Made by a program: the position numbers and the translations under genes. The notes under the pieces are model-generated. The model saw only the letters and a list, made by a program, of their open reading frames with translations, did not search any database and was not told where the DNA came from. Below are positions 12,112-21,939 of a stretch of 64,000 nucleotides of DNA, piece by piece. The stretch's first letter is position 1, and each line of letters begins with the position of its first letter. The stretch comes from Deinococcus aerophilus (GTDB taxonomy: Bacteria; Deinococcota; Deinococci; Deinococcales; Deinococcaceae), in contig NZ_BMOM01000007.1 of the NCBI RefSeq assembly GCF_014647075.1, positions 62,001 to 126,000 of the forward strand, read 5' to 3'.

Positions 12112-12936
12112 ATGAAGCGCTCCTTGCTGCCACTGGCCGCCGTGCTGTCCGCGCTGCTCCTGACCCCCGCCGCCGGGGCCGCGCCCACCCCACTGAAATG
12201 GGGCGCCCTGACCGTGACGGTGACGCCGCGCCCGGCAGGAAACTTCGAGGCGCAGGCACGTGCCGTCGTCCGCAACGGTGCCCGCACGGTGCTGACCGTG
12301 ACCGACTGGGACATTGAGGCGACGCTGCAGCCCATCCGGCCCGGCGGTCTGCCCGAACTGGTGCTGAGCGCGTTCTCGGGCGGAGCACACTGCTGCTTTA
12401 CCCAGTATGTCTTCACGCAGGACGGCGGGCGGGTGGAGAATCTGGCTGTTTTTGACGCTGCCGACGACCCGGGCCGCTGGACCGACCTGAACGGCGACGG
12501 CACCCGAGAATTCGTGTGGGGCAGCAACACCCTGACGTATTACGACTGGTCCTTTGCCGAGAGTCCCTTTCCGCTGACCGTGCTGGGCTGGGACGGCGTG
12601 CGGCTTGCCGACCGGACCCGCGCCTATGCCTACGTGCCGGGCCAGGAGGCGGCCCGAGAGCTGAAGGTGGTGCTGGACGGTCTGGCGGAAGGTCAGGGAA
12701 CGGACGCCCTGAAACCCCGTCTGTCGGGCTATTACGCGAACATGATCCTGGCGGGCCGGGGGGCCGAGGCCGAGCGGGTGCTGGCCGCCCAGGTCTTTGC
12801 GCGGGCTCCCGGTCTGCGGGCGTGGTTCACGGCCCACCGCACCGACCTGATCAACGCCACCTACGCCCAGCCCGAGGGCCGCGTGCGGGCGGTGAACAGC
12901 TCCAGCTATCCGGTCAGGGAACCCGACCAGCCGTGA
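12112..12936 (+). CDS. Secreted hypothetical protein with GGAHCC motif
   Basis: A 274-aa exported protein with signal peptide MKRSLLPLAAVLSALLLTPAAGA. The core has the recurrent secreted-protein pattern PELVLSAFSGGAHCCFTQYVF, then DLNGDGTREFVWG and GWDGVRLADRTRAY, resembling FG-GAP/VCBS-like calcium-binding loops (DLNGDG). The Cys pair in AHCC may be structural. The biochemical function is unknown. A TAGAGT -10 box (12099-12104) overlaps the stop codon of the amidase and lies 7 nt from the ATG, so the gene has its own leaderless promoter inside the preceding gene's end. Confidence 0.75.
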   Translation: MKRSLLPLAAVLSALLLTPAAGAAPTPLKWGALTVTVTPRPAGNFEAQARAVVRNGARTVLTVTDWDIEATLQPIRPGGLPELVLSAFSGGAHCCFTQYVFTQDGGRVENLAVFDAADDPGRWTDLNGDGTREFVWGSNTLTYYDWSFAESPFPLTVLGWDGVRLADRTRAYAYVPGQEAARELKVVLDGLAEGQGTDALKPRLSGYYANMILAGRGAEAERVLAAQVFARAPGLRAWFTAHRTDLINATYAQPEGRVRAVNSSSYPVREPDQP

Positions 12937-13421
12937 TCCGCAAGCTTCTGCCTCCGGGGCCGTCAGGACCGGCAGGCGACGTTCCCCGAATCCGGAGCAA
13001 GCGGGCTGTGTGGCTGCCGGTACTCGCGCTGACCGCCTGTGCCCCCGCCGTGCGGCCTCAGCCGGTTCAGGTCTGGGAGGGCTCGGCGCGTATCCTGCTC
13101 CGGACCCAGGACTACCGCCTGACCTTCACGGTTGACCCGGTCACGCACCTGCTCAGCGGCAGCCTGGACAACCGCAGCAGCGGGGACCGTTTTGAGGCGC
13201 GGGGCACGCTGCTGCCCGGACCCGACGGAGCCGAGCTGACCGCCCAGCTCACCGCCGGAGACTCTCCGCGGCTGAATGCCAGCGTCCTGGGATTTGGGGT
13301 CAGCGGCCTGTCCCCCAAGGCCGACGCGCTGCTGGGGGGCCGGGTGACCGGCGACCTGTTCACGGGCAGCCTGCGGGTGGGCGGCGTGCGCTACCCGCTG
13401 AACCTCAAGCGCGTGCAGTAA
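12933..13421 (+). CDS. Lipoprotein, first of a tandem paralogous pair
   Basis: About 162 aa if started at the GTG that overlaps the preceding stop codon (GTGA). A lipobox LTAC follows a hydrophobic run WLPVLALTAC, but the 25-residue N-terminal extension before it is unusually long and Pro/Gly-rich, so the true start may be further in. The mature part is beta-rich (YRLTFTVDPVTHLLSGSLDN, then RVTGDLFTGSLRVGGVRYPLNL). The layout matches the next gene, suggesting duplication. The function is unknown. Confidence 0.6.
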   Translation: MIRKLLPPGPSGPAGDVPRIRSKRAVWLPVLALTACAPAVRPQPVQVWEGSARILLRTQDYRLTFTVDPVTHLLSGSLDNRSSGDRFEARGTLLPGPDGAELTAQLTAGDSPRLNASVLGFGVSGLSPKADALLGGRVTGDLFTGSLRVGGVRYPLNLKRVQ

Positions 13422-13460
13422 CGGTCAGCGGGACTTCATGAGACGCCGGTACGCTCCAGT

Positions 13461-13940
13461 ATGCGTTCAAACCGCCCGCTGGCCGCTGCCGCCGCCCTGC
13501 TGTTGCCCCCCGTCCTGAGCGGATGTGCCCTGGGGGCCTACCTCAGCCCGCTGACCCCGCTGGAACGCGCCGCCAACGGCACCTACGAAGGCATCGGCGT
13601 GGGCGGCACGGGCCGCGTGCCGTACCGCCTGACCCTGACCGTGCAGGAGCGCGAGGGCCGCGCCACCGGCGTTCTGGTGAACCTGGAAAGCCGCAAGGCC
13701 TACGCTGCCAGTGGCACCTTCAAACGCAGCGAGGCGGGCGGGGCGCTGGAACTCAACCTGTACGAGAACGGAGACCAGCACCGCGCCAACCTGCATGCCG
13801 TCCTGAACGGTCCCAAGATCAGCGGCGTGCTCAGGACCGTGGTGCTGGGCCGGGAACTGCTGGGCTACACGGTAGAACTCAACCGGGTGGAAACGGCTCC
13901 GGTCGCCGCTCCGGCGGCCCCTGTGTCCTCCACACCGTAG
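13461..13940 (+). CDS. Lipoprotein, second of a tandem paralogous pair
   Basis: A 159-aa lipoprotein with signal peptide and lipobox LSGC. The mature part aligns by eye with the preceding gene: PYRLTLTVQ versus DYRLTFTVD, AASGTF versus EARGTL, and a final YTVELNRV versus YPLNLKRV. It ends in a Pro/Ala-rich tail. A TACGCT -10 box at 13450-13455 lies 5 nt before the ATG. The function is unknown; outer- or inner-membrane-anchored periplasmic location is expected. Confidence 0.72.
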   Translation: MRSNRPLAAAAALLLPPVLSGCALGAYLSPLTPLERAANGTYEGIGVGGTGRVPYRLTLTVQEREGRATGVLVNLESRKAYAASGTFKRSEAGGALELNLYENGDQHRANLHAVLNGPKISGVLRTVVLGRELLGYTVELNRVETAPVAAPAAPVSSTP

Positions 13941-13947
13941 ACGGGCT

Positions 13948-14865
13948 TCAGGAACCCCGGACTGAATCGGCCAGCACCTCACCCAGGACCCGCCGGGCCT
14001 CAGCAGCCCTGAGCGGGTCGGCGCCGGCTTCCGGTTCCCGGTGTTCCTCCAGGGTGATCAGCGCCTTCCACAGCGCCCAGCCCCGGCCCCGCGCCCAGGT
14101 GGCGGCGTCCAGCGGCAGGGCTGCGCGGAACACCTCCCGGCTCTCGCCCCAGAACAGCGTCCAGGCGGCCACCAGATCGCAGGCGGGGTCGCCCACCCCC
14201 GCACAGCCGAAGTCGATGACGGCGGCCAGCCGGTCTTCCCGGATGAGCAGGTTGCCCGCCGCGACGTCGCCGTGGAACCACACGGGCGGGCGCGGCCACG
14301 GTGTGTGCAGGGCCGCTTCCCAGACCGCCGTGGCCGCCCGGACACCCACCTCATCCGCCAGGGCGGTCAGGACCTGCCGAGTCTGCGCGTCATACACCTG
14401 CAGGGAGGCGCCGCGAAAGAAGCTGTGGGCGCCCGCCGGGGGCCCATCCGTGGCGTCCACCGCCTGCAGCGCTCCCAGGAACCGGCCCAGGTCGGCGGCG
14501 AGGCGTGGCAGGTCGGCGGTGCATGATGGGATCATGGTCTCGCCCTCCAGCCAGCGGTACACCGACCACGGCCAGGGATAGCCCTCGCCGGGACGACCCA
14601 ACCCCAGCGGAACCGGGATGGGAAGCGGCAGATGCCCCGCGAGCACCGGCAGCCAGCGCTGCTCCTTGTCCACCTGCGGGGCGTAGGCCCCGGCGCTGGG
14701 CAGGCGCACGGTCATGGTGGACCCCAGATGAAAGGTCCGGTTGTCCCAGCCGCCGGAGGCCACCGGAGTCACGGGCAGATCGGCCCACTGCGGAAACTGC
14801 GCGGCGATCAGGCGCCGGACGAGGGCGGACGTGATCTCTGGCGGGTGGCCGGAGGGGTCAGTCAT
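13948..14865 (-). CDS. Aminoglycoside phosphotransferase-like kinase
   Basis: A 305-aa protein-kinase-like phosphotransferase. The catalytic loop reads [14 protein letters not shown] (Brenner motif HGD..xxN) and the metal-binding motif is [17 protein letters not shown]. The N-lobe has [12 protein letters not shown] and MTVRLP. It belongs to the APH/choline-kinase superfamily; macrolide or aminoglycoside substrates are typical of the nearest groups, but a housekeeping small-molecule kinase is equally possible. The start at 14865 is the ATG directly before MTDPSG; no TANNNT box is seen there. It is convergent with the preceding lipoprotein. Confidence 0.85.
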   Translation of the reverse strand: MTDPSGHPPEITSALVRRLIAAQFPQWADLPVTPVASGGWDNRTFHLGSTMTVRLPSAGAYAPQVDKEQRWLPVLAGHLPLPIPVPLGLGRPGEGYPWPWSVYRWLEGETMIPSCTADLPRLAADLGRFLGALQAVDATDGPPAGAHSFFRGASLQVYDAQTRQVLTALADEVGVRAATAVWEAALHTPWPRPPVWFHGDVAAGNLLIREDRLAAVIDFGCAGVGDPACDLVAAWTLFWGESREVFRAALPLDAATWARGRGWALWKALITLEEHREPEAGADPLRAAEARRVLGEVLADSVRGS

Positions 14866-15034
14866 GGGCTGGACTTCCCGGCAGGCACACCGGGCACCGT
14901 GGAGACGTCCCGGACCACCCCGGCAGGCCCGGATGGTCAAACGGCGGGGACAAAGGCAACATACCCGGCCAGCGTAGCGGCCCCGCCACCCCCAGGGAAT
15001 ACGCCAGCTGGCCTGAGAGCACGCGGCGACACGC

Positions 15035-15122
15035 TAAACTCTCCTGTGGCCGCCGGGTCCAGACCCGGGCGACGCTGGAGCCAGCCCCGGAATCCCTCCG
15101 TCAGGCAGCGAGGAGAAACGAG
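15035..15122 (+). promoter_or_regulatory. Promoter and hairpin-containing leader of miaB
   Basis: TAAACT at 15035-15040 is a -10 candidate. The predicted leader of about 75 nt carries a GC-rich hairpin (CCGGGT at 15053-15058 with ACCCGG at 15063-15068). The SD GAGGAG lies just before the ATG at 15123. The rest of the 257-bp gap holds no gene that I can see. Confidence 0.4.
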
Positions 15123-16502
<1,380 letters not shown>

Positions 16503-16515
16503 GAACCAGCACAGA

Positions 16516-16560
16516 AGCGTGGAGCGTGGGCCCCAGGTGCCACACGCTCCACGCTCTTTT
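16516..16560 (+). terminator. Terminator of miaB
   Basis: A 13-bp perfect stem (AGCGTGGAGCGTG at 16516-16528 with 16543-16555) and 14-nt loop end in CTTTT. Confidence 0.92.
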
Positions 16561-16583
16561 ACAGCCTCTGATCAAGATAGACG

Positions 16584-17042
16584 TCAGCGAATATCCACCT
16601 GAAACGGCGCAATGTTCACCTGAATGGTCCGGAAGCCGTCGCTGCCGGTGCCCTCCGAGGCCAGCTTGACGTTCACGCTGGCCTCGGCCTCCAGGGTGCG
16701 GGTGCCCAGTTGCAGCGGGAACTCCACCACCGCCGAGATGCGCTCGCCCACGCGCCACGGCAGCGGCGGCAGGTAAGAAGCCACACAGGTCTGGAACTGC
16801 CCGAACTTGATCTCGGGGCGGGTGGCCTCGGCAGCGTCTAGCACGTTTAATTTGAAGGGCCGGGGGCAGTCGTTCTTGAGCAGCAGATCGCGCGGGCCGG
16901 CGTTGACCAGCGAGACGGTCAGCAGCCGGCCATTGACGCTGACGGCGGAATTGATCTGGGTCTGGGGAACGGTGACGCGCGGCGCGCAGGAGGTCGCCGC
17001 CCCCAGCAGGCCCGCCAGCAGCAGAGGAAGAAGTCGGGACAT
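16584..17042 (-). CDS. Lipoprotein, hypothetical
   Basis: A 152-aa protein with signal peptide MSRLLPLLLAGLLGAA and lipobox ATSC. The mature domain is beta-rich (NGRLLTVSLVNAGPRDLLLKND, then GERISAVVEFPLQLG) and has two further Cys (NDCPRP and FQTCVAS) that could form a disulfide. The function is unknown. The start at 17042 has TACCCT 7 nt upstream; an in-frame ATG at 17084 is rejected. It converges with miaB. Confidence 0.7.
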   Translation of the reverse strand: MSRLLPLLLAGLLGAATSCAPRVTVPQTQINSAVSVNGRLLTVSLVNAGPRDLLLKNDCPRPFKLNVLDAAEATRPEIKFGQFQTCVASYLPPLPWRVGERISAVVEFPLQLGTRTLEAEASVNVKLASEGTGSDGFRTIQVNIAPFQVDIR

Positions 17043-17155
17043 GGACTCCAGGGTAGCAGCCCACCCGAAGAATGGGTGAAGCATGACTTTTGAACTCAGG
17101 TTCGGTAAATTTCGCCATCACCCACACGCCGGGCAGATGAGAGACAGTAGGAGCC

Positions 17156-17767
17156 ATGAAGAAGCTAATGTTCGCGGCAATCGGTATGACGGGCATTCTG
17201 GCCAGCTGTGGTTCCTCCGGCTCCGCGCCGGACGGCAGCGGCAGCGCCCGCATCGTAGATCTGAGAACGGAATACGCCACCAGCCTGACGCCTACCGCGC
17301 AGTACGCCGGGTGTGACGTCATCACCAATCCCAGCGACCCGTCCCGCAAGTACTCCACGCAGGTCGTGGTGGAATTTGCCGCCGCAGGCTCGATCAACTC
17401 CGTGGATGTGCGGCTCAAGGGAACGAACACGAACACCTACGACAACAACTTCAACAAGAACGTCCCAGCCAGTAGCCTGAAGAAGCTGGCGAACGGCAAC
17501 TACCGTGTTACGTTCGACGCCAACTCGGCGACCGGTGCCTTCCTGCCCAATAACCTGAACTCTCAGGGCATTGAGGTCACGCCTGTGGATCAGGACCCGC
17601 TGCCCGTGAAGGCCGTGACGGGTCAGAACAAAGTGGATGGGGGCTTCTATACCGAGCTGACAGTCAACACCGATACCGCCAGCTTCACCATCAACAGCCG
17701 GTTCCTGCGGGTCATTCCGGTCTACCGCTCCTGCACGTTGCAGACCGCCAACCCTCTCTCGCTGTAA
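17156..17767 (+). CDS. Lipoprotein, first of a second tandem paralogous pair
   Basis: A 203-aa lipoprotein with signal MKKLMFAAIGMTGILASC (lipobox LASC). The mature part has a Ser/Gly-rich linker, then a single beta domain (TQVVVEFAAAGSINSVDVRLKG and a C-terminal SRFLRVIPVYRSC) with Cys residues at both ends that may pair. Base use is less GC-rich than neighbours, with many AAC, ACC and AAG codons. It is clearly related to the next gene at signal peptide and fold level. The function is unknown. Confidence 0.72.
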   Translation: MKKLMFAAIGMTGILASCGSSGSAPDGSGSARIVDLRTEYATSLTPTAQYAGCDVITNPSDPSRKYSTQVVVEFAAAGSINSVDVRLKGTNTNTYDNNFNKNVPASSLKKLANGNYRVTFDANSATGAFLPNNLNSQGIEVTPVDQDPLPVKAVTGQNKVDGGFYTELTVNTDTASFTINSRFLRVIPVYRSCTLQTANPLSL

Positions 17768-17782
17768 CCGTTTCCTACACTG

Positions 17783-17809
17783 CGCCGGGGCTACCGCTCC
17801 GGCGTTTTT
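17783..17809 (+). terminator. Terminator between the tandem lipoprotein genes
   Basis: CGCCGG (17783-17788) pairs with CCGGCG (17799-17804), followed by TTTTT. The paralogues are therefore separate transcription units. Confidence 0.82.
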
Positions 17810-17882
17810 CTTTGTGCCGTCCTCAGGTTTTCTGAAGGCGACAGTCACGCCCGCATCAGCTTCATACCGGAGAGTGAGCTGT

Positions 17883-18437
17883 ATGAAAAGACTAATGATG
17901 GCGGCGGTGGGACTGACGGGCGTGCTGGCAAGCTGTGGCGTGGATGTGGTGGTGGACCCGGGAGTGGTGCCGGTCAGCAACCTCCAGCTCAAGAGCTACC
18001 AGAGCCAGTACACCTTGCCCACAGCCTATACCGATACCCAAACAGGGCAAACCTACGCGAAGGGTTCCTCAATCATCTGCGACAATCTGAATACTCGCCT
18101 GAGCGTGGACGTGACCTTCAACGGCACCATCAACCTTTTTGGGGCCCGTCTGGAAGGCCGCGACACAGGGACCACCAAGACCGTTTACTCGCAACCTCTG
18201 GGAAACACAACCTCCGGCAACCCTTCCACGTTTGAATTCGTGGTGGGACCGAACACCGCTCCCCTCAGCGTCAAGGCGGGCAAGCTGGGCGCACAGGCCA
18301 TCGTGGTGACCCCTGTCAACACCTTTACCGTGAAGGGCGCAACCTTCGTGAGTGTGCAGGCCCAGAGCGCCGACGGCACGAACAGCAACCTCGTCAAGAG
18401 TGTGCAGGCCATTCCAGTCGCCGACTGCGGCATCTGA
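17883..18437 (+). CDS. Lipoprotein, second of a tandem paralogous pair
   Basis: A 184-aa lipoprotein. Its signal MKRLMMAAVGLTGVLASCG is nearly the same as that of the upstream copy. The mature domain again shows a strand pair VDVTFNGTINLFGARLEG and a C-terminal AIPVADCG with a Cys, matching RVIPVYRSC in the first copy. The start at 17883 is chosen because the signal begins there. The function is unknown; duplication and divergence suggest a ligand-binding or surface role. Confidence 0.72.
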   Translation: MKRLMMAAVGLTGVLASCGVDVVVDPGVVPVSNLQLKSYQSQYTLPTAYTDTQTGQTYAKGSSIICDNLNTRLSVDVTFNGTINLFGARLEGRDTGTTKTVYSQPLGNTTSGNPSTFEFVVGPNTAPLSVKAGKLGAQAIVVTPVNTFTVKGATFVSVQAQSADGTNSNLVKSVQAIPVADCGI

Positions 18438-18455
18438 ACCTCCATCCCTGCCCAG

Positions 18456-18481
18456 ACCGCCCCCACACCGGGGCGGTTTTT
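18456..18481 (+). terminator. Terminator of the second lipoprotein gene
   Basis: ACCGCCCC (18456-18463) pairs with GGGGCGGT (18470-18477) around a 6-nt loop, followed by TTTTT. It lies in the convergent gap before the helicase gene. Confidence 0.88.
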
Positions 18482-18494
18482 CCTATGCCCTCTC

Positions 18495-20672
18495 CTACGC
18501 CACCAGCGGGTGCAGTTCGCCCACGCTGACCAGCGCGAGCCAGTGCAGGGCGCGGCTGGCACTGACGTACAGCAACCGGCGCTCGTACTCGGTGCTCTCG
18601 TCGTAGGTCTGGACGTTGGCGCTGCTGACGATGGCCGCGCTGAACTCCAGGCCCTTGGCGAGGCTGACCGGCAGCACCACCAGCCCACCCTTGAAGCGGT
18701 GTTCCTGCGTGGTGATGGGCTGGGCGTCGGTGTCGAAGTCGCGCAGTTGTTCGGCCAGCCGGTCGGCGTCCACGGCCCGGCGCGTAACGATGGCGATGTT
18801 GGTGTGGCCCGCCGCCTGCGCGTCCTTGACCGCCTGGGCAATCAACGGCAACTCGCCGTATGGGGCGTCCTCGGGCGCGGTGTACCGCTGAACCTCGGCA
18901 CCGTCGCGGTCCACGCCCTGCACCTGCGCGGCGCGGTTGTAGGTGGCGGCAATCCGCGCACCGAGTTCGGTGATCTGGCGGGTGGAGCGGTAGGTGCGGC
19001 CCAGGGTCAGCACCTCGGCCCCCGGAAGCACGGCCCCCACCGCTTCCCAGTTGCTGGGACCCTTGTAGCCGTGCATCCCCTGGTTCAGGTCGCCCAGCGC
19101 GGTGAGGTGGCCGGGGCGGGTGGCGCGGCCCAGCAGGGCGTACAGCAGCGGCGAGTAGTCCTGCGCCTCGTCCAGCACCACATGGTCAAATGGTTCCAGG
19201 GTGCGCCCGTCCAGCCGCCCGATACCCCCGGTGAAGGCCTGCACCGCCAGCATCAGCGGCAGCTCGGTCACGTCGGCGTGGGCGCGGCGCGGGGTGGGAA
19301 TGCCGCTCAGGGGGTCGGTGCCCAGCAGGGCAATCTCGCGCTCGGACAGGAGGCCGCTGGCCGCCAGGGACTCGGGGCTGGCCAGCAGACGGCGGGCCTC
19401 GGTCACGGGGGTGGTGCTCGCGAACACGCGCCCCAGCAGCGCCGTTACCGGCACCGAGAGCTGGCGCAGCACGCCCGCCTCCTCGTCGTCCGTCACGTTC
19501 AGCTGCGACAGCGCCTGGGCCTCGATGGCCCGCCGGAACCCGGCGCGGTAGCCGTCCAGCGGGTCGGCGGCGAACACGTCGCGCAGCATGGCGTGCAGCT
19601 GGGTGTCCGTGACCGTGAAGATCTGTGGGTCGCGGTGGCGCAGCGCCACCTCCTCGCGCAGGCCCTGACCACGCAGGGCGGCGTTATAGCGGTTCCACAG
19701 GTGGGTGCGGACCACGTCCAGCATGCGGGCGTCGCCCAGCAACTTGGCGCGCCGCCACGCCAGCGCCCGGCGGGTGTTGTCGTGGTCGGTAAGCAGCAGG
19801 GTCAGGGTGCGGTCGGTGACCTCCAGCTTTTCCAGGCCCAGCAACCCGGTGGCCCAGCCCTCGGGCGTGGTGACGGTCACGCCGCCGATGCCCAGTTCGG
19901 GCAGGATGCGCGCGGCGTAGGTGGCGAGCACACGGTTGGGCATCAGGACCATGCACGCCTCGGCCCGCGCCTGGTGGGGACCGCGCTCGGCATGGGTCAT
20001 CCACGACAGCCGGTGAAAACCGATGGTCGTCTTGCCCGAGCCCGCCGCTCCCTGAATGATCACCGGCGTTCCGGCGGGATAGCGCATGGCGGTGTTCTGC
20101 TCGGGCTGCAGGGTCTCCACCACGTCACGCATCCCGGCAGTGCTGCCCTCCTCCAGGCGGCGCAGCAGCACCTCCTCGCGGCCCCCGGTGTCGCCGCCGC
20201 GCTCGTCGTCGTACAGGTCGGTGACGCGGTGCAGGGTCTTGGCCGCGATGTCCAGCTGACGCCGGCGCTTGATCACGCCCTGCCCGCCCCGGCGCGGAAT
20301 CCAGCCCAGCGCGTCCGAGTAGAACAGGCTGCCCACCTCGCTGTCCCAGCCCACCACGCTGTGTGGCCCCTTGAGGTCGCGAAAGGCGTGCTTGCCCACG
20401 TACAGCGTCTGCTCGCGCCCACCCACCCGCACCTTCAGGCTGCCGAAGTACGGGTGGTGGACGTGCGGCGAGAGCATCGCGGCGTGTTCACCGGCCTCAT
20501 CGCCTAGGATGATGCTCGTTTCCAGGTCCGCGCCCATCTGGCGGTCACGGTCCTCCCAGAAGTCGATCTGGCGCAACATGGCGTCCACGGTCCCCGTCAG
20601 GTGGGCGGCCTCGGATTCAAAGTCGGGATGGGAGTCGTGGACGGGCGGGCGGGTGGAGACGGGTGCAGACAT
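18495..20672 (-). CDS. HelD-like (helicase IV type) UvrD-superfamily ATPase
   Basis: A 725-aa superfamily-1 protein. The N-terminal about 150 residues include a helical hairpin (EAAHLTGTVDAMLRQIDFWEDR) like the HelD secondary-channel arm. The motor has a Q motif (LQPEQNTAMR, about 189-198), Walker A GAAGSGKTT (208-216), Walker B VVLDEAQDYSPL, TYRSTRQI and a final RLLYVSASRA. HelD proteins recycle stalled RNA polymerase; in Deinococcus the homologue is called helicase IV and linked to DNA damage responses. Which role applies cannot be told here. TATCCT lies 7 nt before the start. Confidence 0.88.
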   Translation of the reverse strand: MSAPVSTRPPVHDSHPDFESEAAHLTGTVDAMLRQIDFWEDRDRQMGADLETSIILGDEAGEHAAMLSPHVHHPYFGSLKVRVGGREQTLYVGKHAFRDLKGPHSVVGWDSEVGSLFYSDALGWIPRRGGQGVIKRRRQLDIAAKTLHRVTDLYDDERGGDTGGREEVLLRRLEEGSTAGMRDVVETLQPEQNTAMRYPAGTPVIIQGAAGSGKTTIGFHRLSWMTHAERGPHQARAEACMVLMPNRVLATYAARILPELGIGGVTVTTPEGWATGLLGLEKLEVTDRTLTLLLTDHDNTRRALAWRRAKLLGDARMLDVVRTHLWNRYNAALRGQGLREEVALRHRDPQIFTVTDTQLHAMLRDVFAADPLDGYRAGFRRAIEAQALSQLNVTDDEEAGVLRQLSVPVTALLGRVFASTTPVTEARRLLASPESLAASGLLSEREIALLGTDPLSGIPTPRRAHADVTELPLMLAVQAFTGGIGRLDGRTLEPFDHVVLDEAQDYSPLLYALLGRATRPGHLTALGDLNQGMHGYKGPSNWEAVGAVLPGAEVLTLGRTYRSTRQITELGARIAATYNRAAQVQGVDRDGAEVQRYTAPEDAPYGELPLIAQAVKDAQAAGHTNIAIVTRRAVDADRLAEQLRDFDTDAQPITTQEHRFKGGLVVLPVSLAKGLEFSAAIVSSANVQTYDESTEYERRLLYVSASRALHWLALVSVGELHPLVA

Positions 20673-20705
20673 CCCTCCCAGGATACCGGGTCAGGGATGA
20701 CTGAA

Positions 20706-20735
20706 GCTTACCGGCTGGCAGCTTACCGGCTGGCG
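20706..20735. repeat. Two tandem copies of a 15-bp unit at the end of the permease gene
   Basis: GCTTACCGGCTGGCA (20706-20720) is followed by GCTTACCGGCTGGCG (20721-20735). The second copy contains the permease stop codon and its last codons, so the gene's tail was duplicated. The unit resembles the 15-bp repeats at 27101-27160. Confidence 0.8.
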
Positions 20736-21511
20736 ATCTTGGTGCGTTTTTCCAGCTGGTCCGTGAACAGGGTCAGGACCGTGGTCAGGGCCAGGTACAC
20801 GACCGCCACGGTGGTGAGGACCGGGATGGGCTGAAAGCTCTCGGAACTGACGCGCGATCCGGCCAGGGTGAGTTCCAGCAGCGCGATGCTCGACGCCAGC
20901 GAGGAGTCCTTGAGCAGCGCCACGACATTGTTCACCAGCGGCGGCACCACGATGCGCAGCGCCTGGGGCAAGATCACGGTGGTCATGGTCTGGCCCCCGC
21001 TGAGGCCCAGGCTGCGCGCCGCCTCGCCCTGCCCGCGTGGAATGGCAAGAATCCCGGCGCGGATCACCTCGGCGTTGTAGGCCCCCACGTTCAGGGACAG
21101 CGCGATCACTGCCGACCAGAATTCGTTGAGCTGCAGGTTGATGCCCATCGCCCCCAGGATGCCCGGCAGCGCGTTGTATACGAACAGGATCTGCACGAGC
21201 AGCGGCGTGCCGCGCACCAGCCAGATGAAAAAGCTCGCCGGAGCGCGCACCAGCCACGACGTGCTGGACTTCTGGATACCGGCGATCATGCCGATCGCCA
21301 GCCCGATCAGGCCGCTGACCACCGTGAGCTGAAGGGTCATGCGCGCCCCCTCCACAAACAGGTCGGCGCGGGGGCCGATGGGGTCGGGCATCTGCCGCAG
21401 CACGGCGGTGATCACGAAGAACAGCGCCAAAAAGGCCACCACCGCGCCCACCAACCACAGGGCCAGCGGTCCTCCTGCCGGGGTGGGCCGGGCCGGTTTC
21501 GAAGCCGTCAT
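20723..21511 (-). CDS. Amino acid ABC transporter permease (HisM/GlnP type)
   Basis: A 262-aa inner-membrane permease with five to six helices and the EAA loop (GQGEAARSLGLSGGQTMTTVILPQALR) that contacts the ATPase. FIWLVRGTPLLVQILFVY is typical of polar amino acid permeases. It has no neighbouring binding protein or ATPase; a matching GlnQ-type ATPase is about 31 kb away at 52498-53241, so the system may be split across the chromosome. The start at 21511 is preceded by GACGAGG as SD. The 3' end carries a duplicated tail. Confidence 0.9.
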   Translation of the reverse strand: MTASKPARPTPAGGPLALWLVGAVVAFLALFFVITAVLRQMPDPIGPRADLFVEGARMTLQLTVVSGLIGLAIGMIAGIQKSSTSWLVRAPASFFIWLVRGTPLLVQILFVYNALPGILGAMGINLQLNEFWSAVIALSLNVGAYNAEVIRAGILAIPRGQGEAARSLGLSGGQTMTTVILPQALRIVVPPLVNNVVALLKDSSLASSIALLELTLAGSRVSSESFQPIPVLTTVAVVYLALTTVLTLFTDQLEKRTKIASR

Positions 21512-21756
21512 ACGCCTCGTCCGGGTCGAGCGTCACGGAGAATGTATGTCTGGCTGGTTTTCATTTGGTGGATGATGACACAACAGACCGTGGACTGTTC
21601 CGGGGAGCGCTCTGGGTTGCGGGGTGGCCGCCATCTCTGCAGTGCAACGGCAACGGAAGTCACCGCCCACCGACCGGTCTGCGGGGTGTCAACACCGTCT
21701 GGGCCGGCCGGCCGGCTGTCCGGCGACGGCTACCCCCCGGATTCCAGATGCATATC

Positions 21757-21825
21757 TTGACTTGCCCTGCATTCCACGCTATCTTTAAGAAATCAAAGGC
21801 GGCCTGCGGGTCGCCTTCTTCTTTT
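21757..21825 (+). promoter_or_regulatory. Strong promoter facing a short hairpin in a 428-bp gene-free gap
   Basis: TTGACT (21757-21762), a 17-nt spacer and TATCTT (21780-21785) form the best sigma-70-like promoter in the window. About 10 nt on, AAGGCG (21796-21801) pairs with CGCCTT (21812-21817), followed by CTTCTTTT. The implied RNA would be only about 35 nt. On the minus strand the same hairpin followed by TTTGATTTCTT can terminate the aldo/keto reductase transcript. The rest of 21512-21939 holds no gene that I can support. Confidence 0.45.
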
Positions 21826-21939
21826 GCCATGTTCCCTGTTTCCCCGCGCTGAACCCTTCTGGCGCAAGACCTCAGGTCCAACCTCACGGCCCCCGCGCGG
21901 CAGCCCTGACCACAGATGGACTCAGTCAGGGCCAGCGCT

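Noticed and set aside
21660..21830. 56-codon minus-strand frame beginning MAKEEGDPQAAFDFLK with AGGGAA upstream
   Set aside because: The first half looks plausible, but it crosses a terminator hairpin and a strong opposite-strand promoter, and the second half is low-quality. Conservation would be needed.
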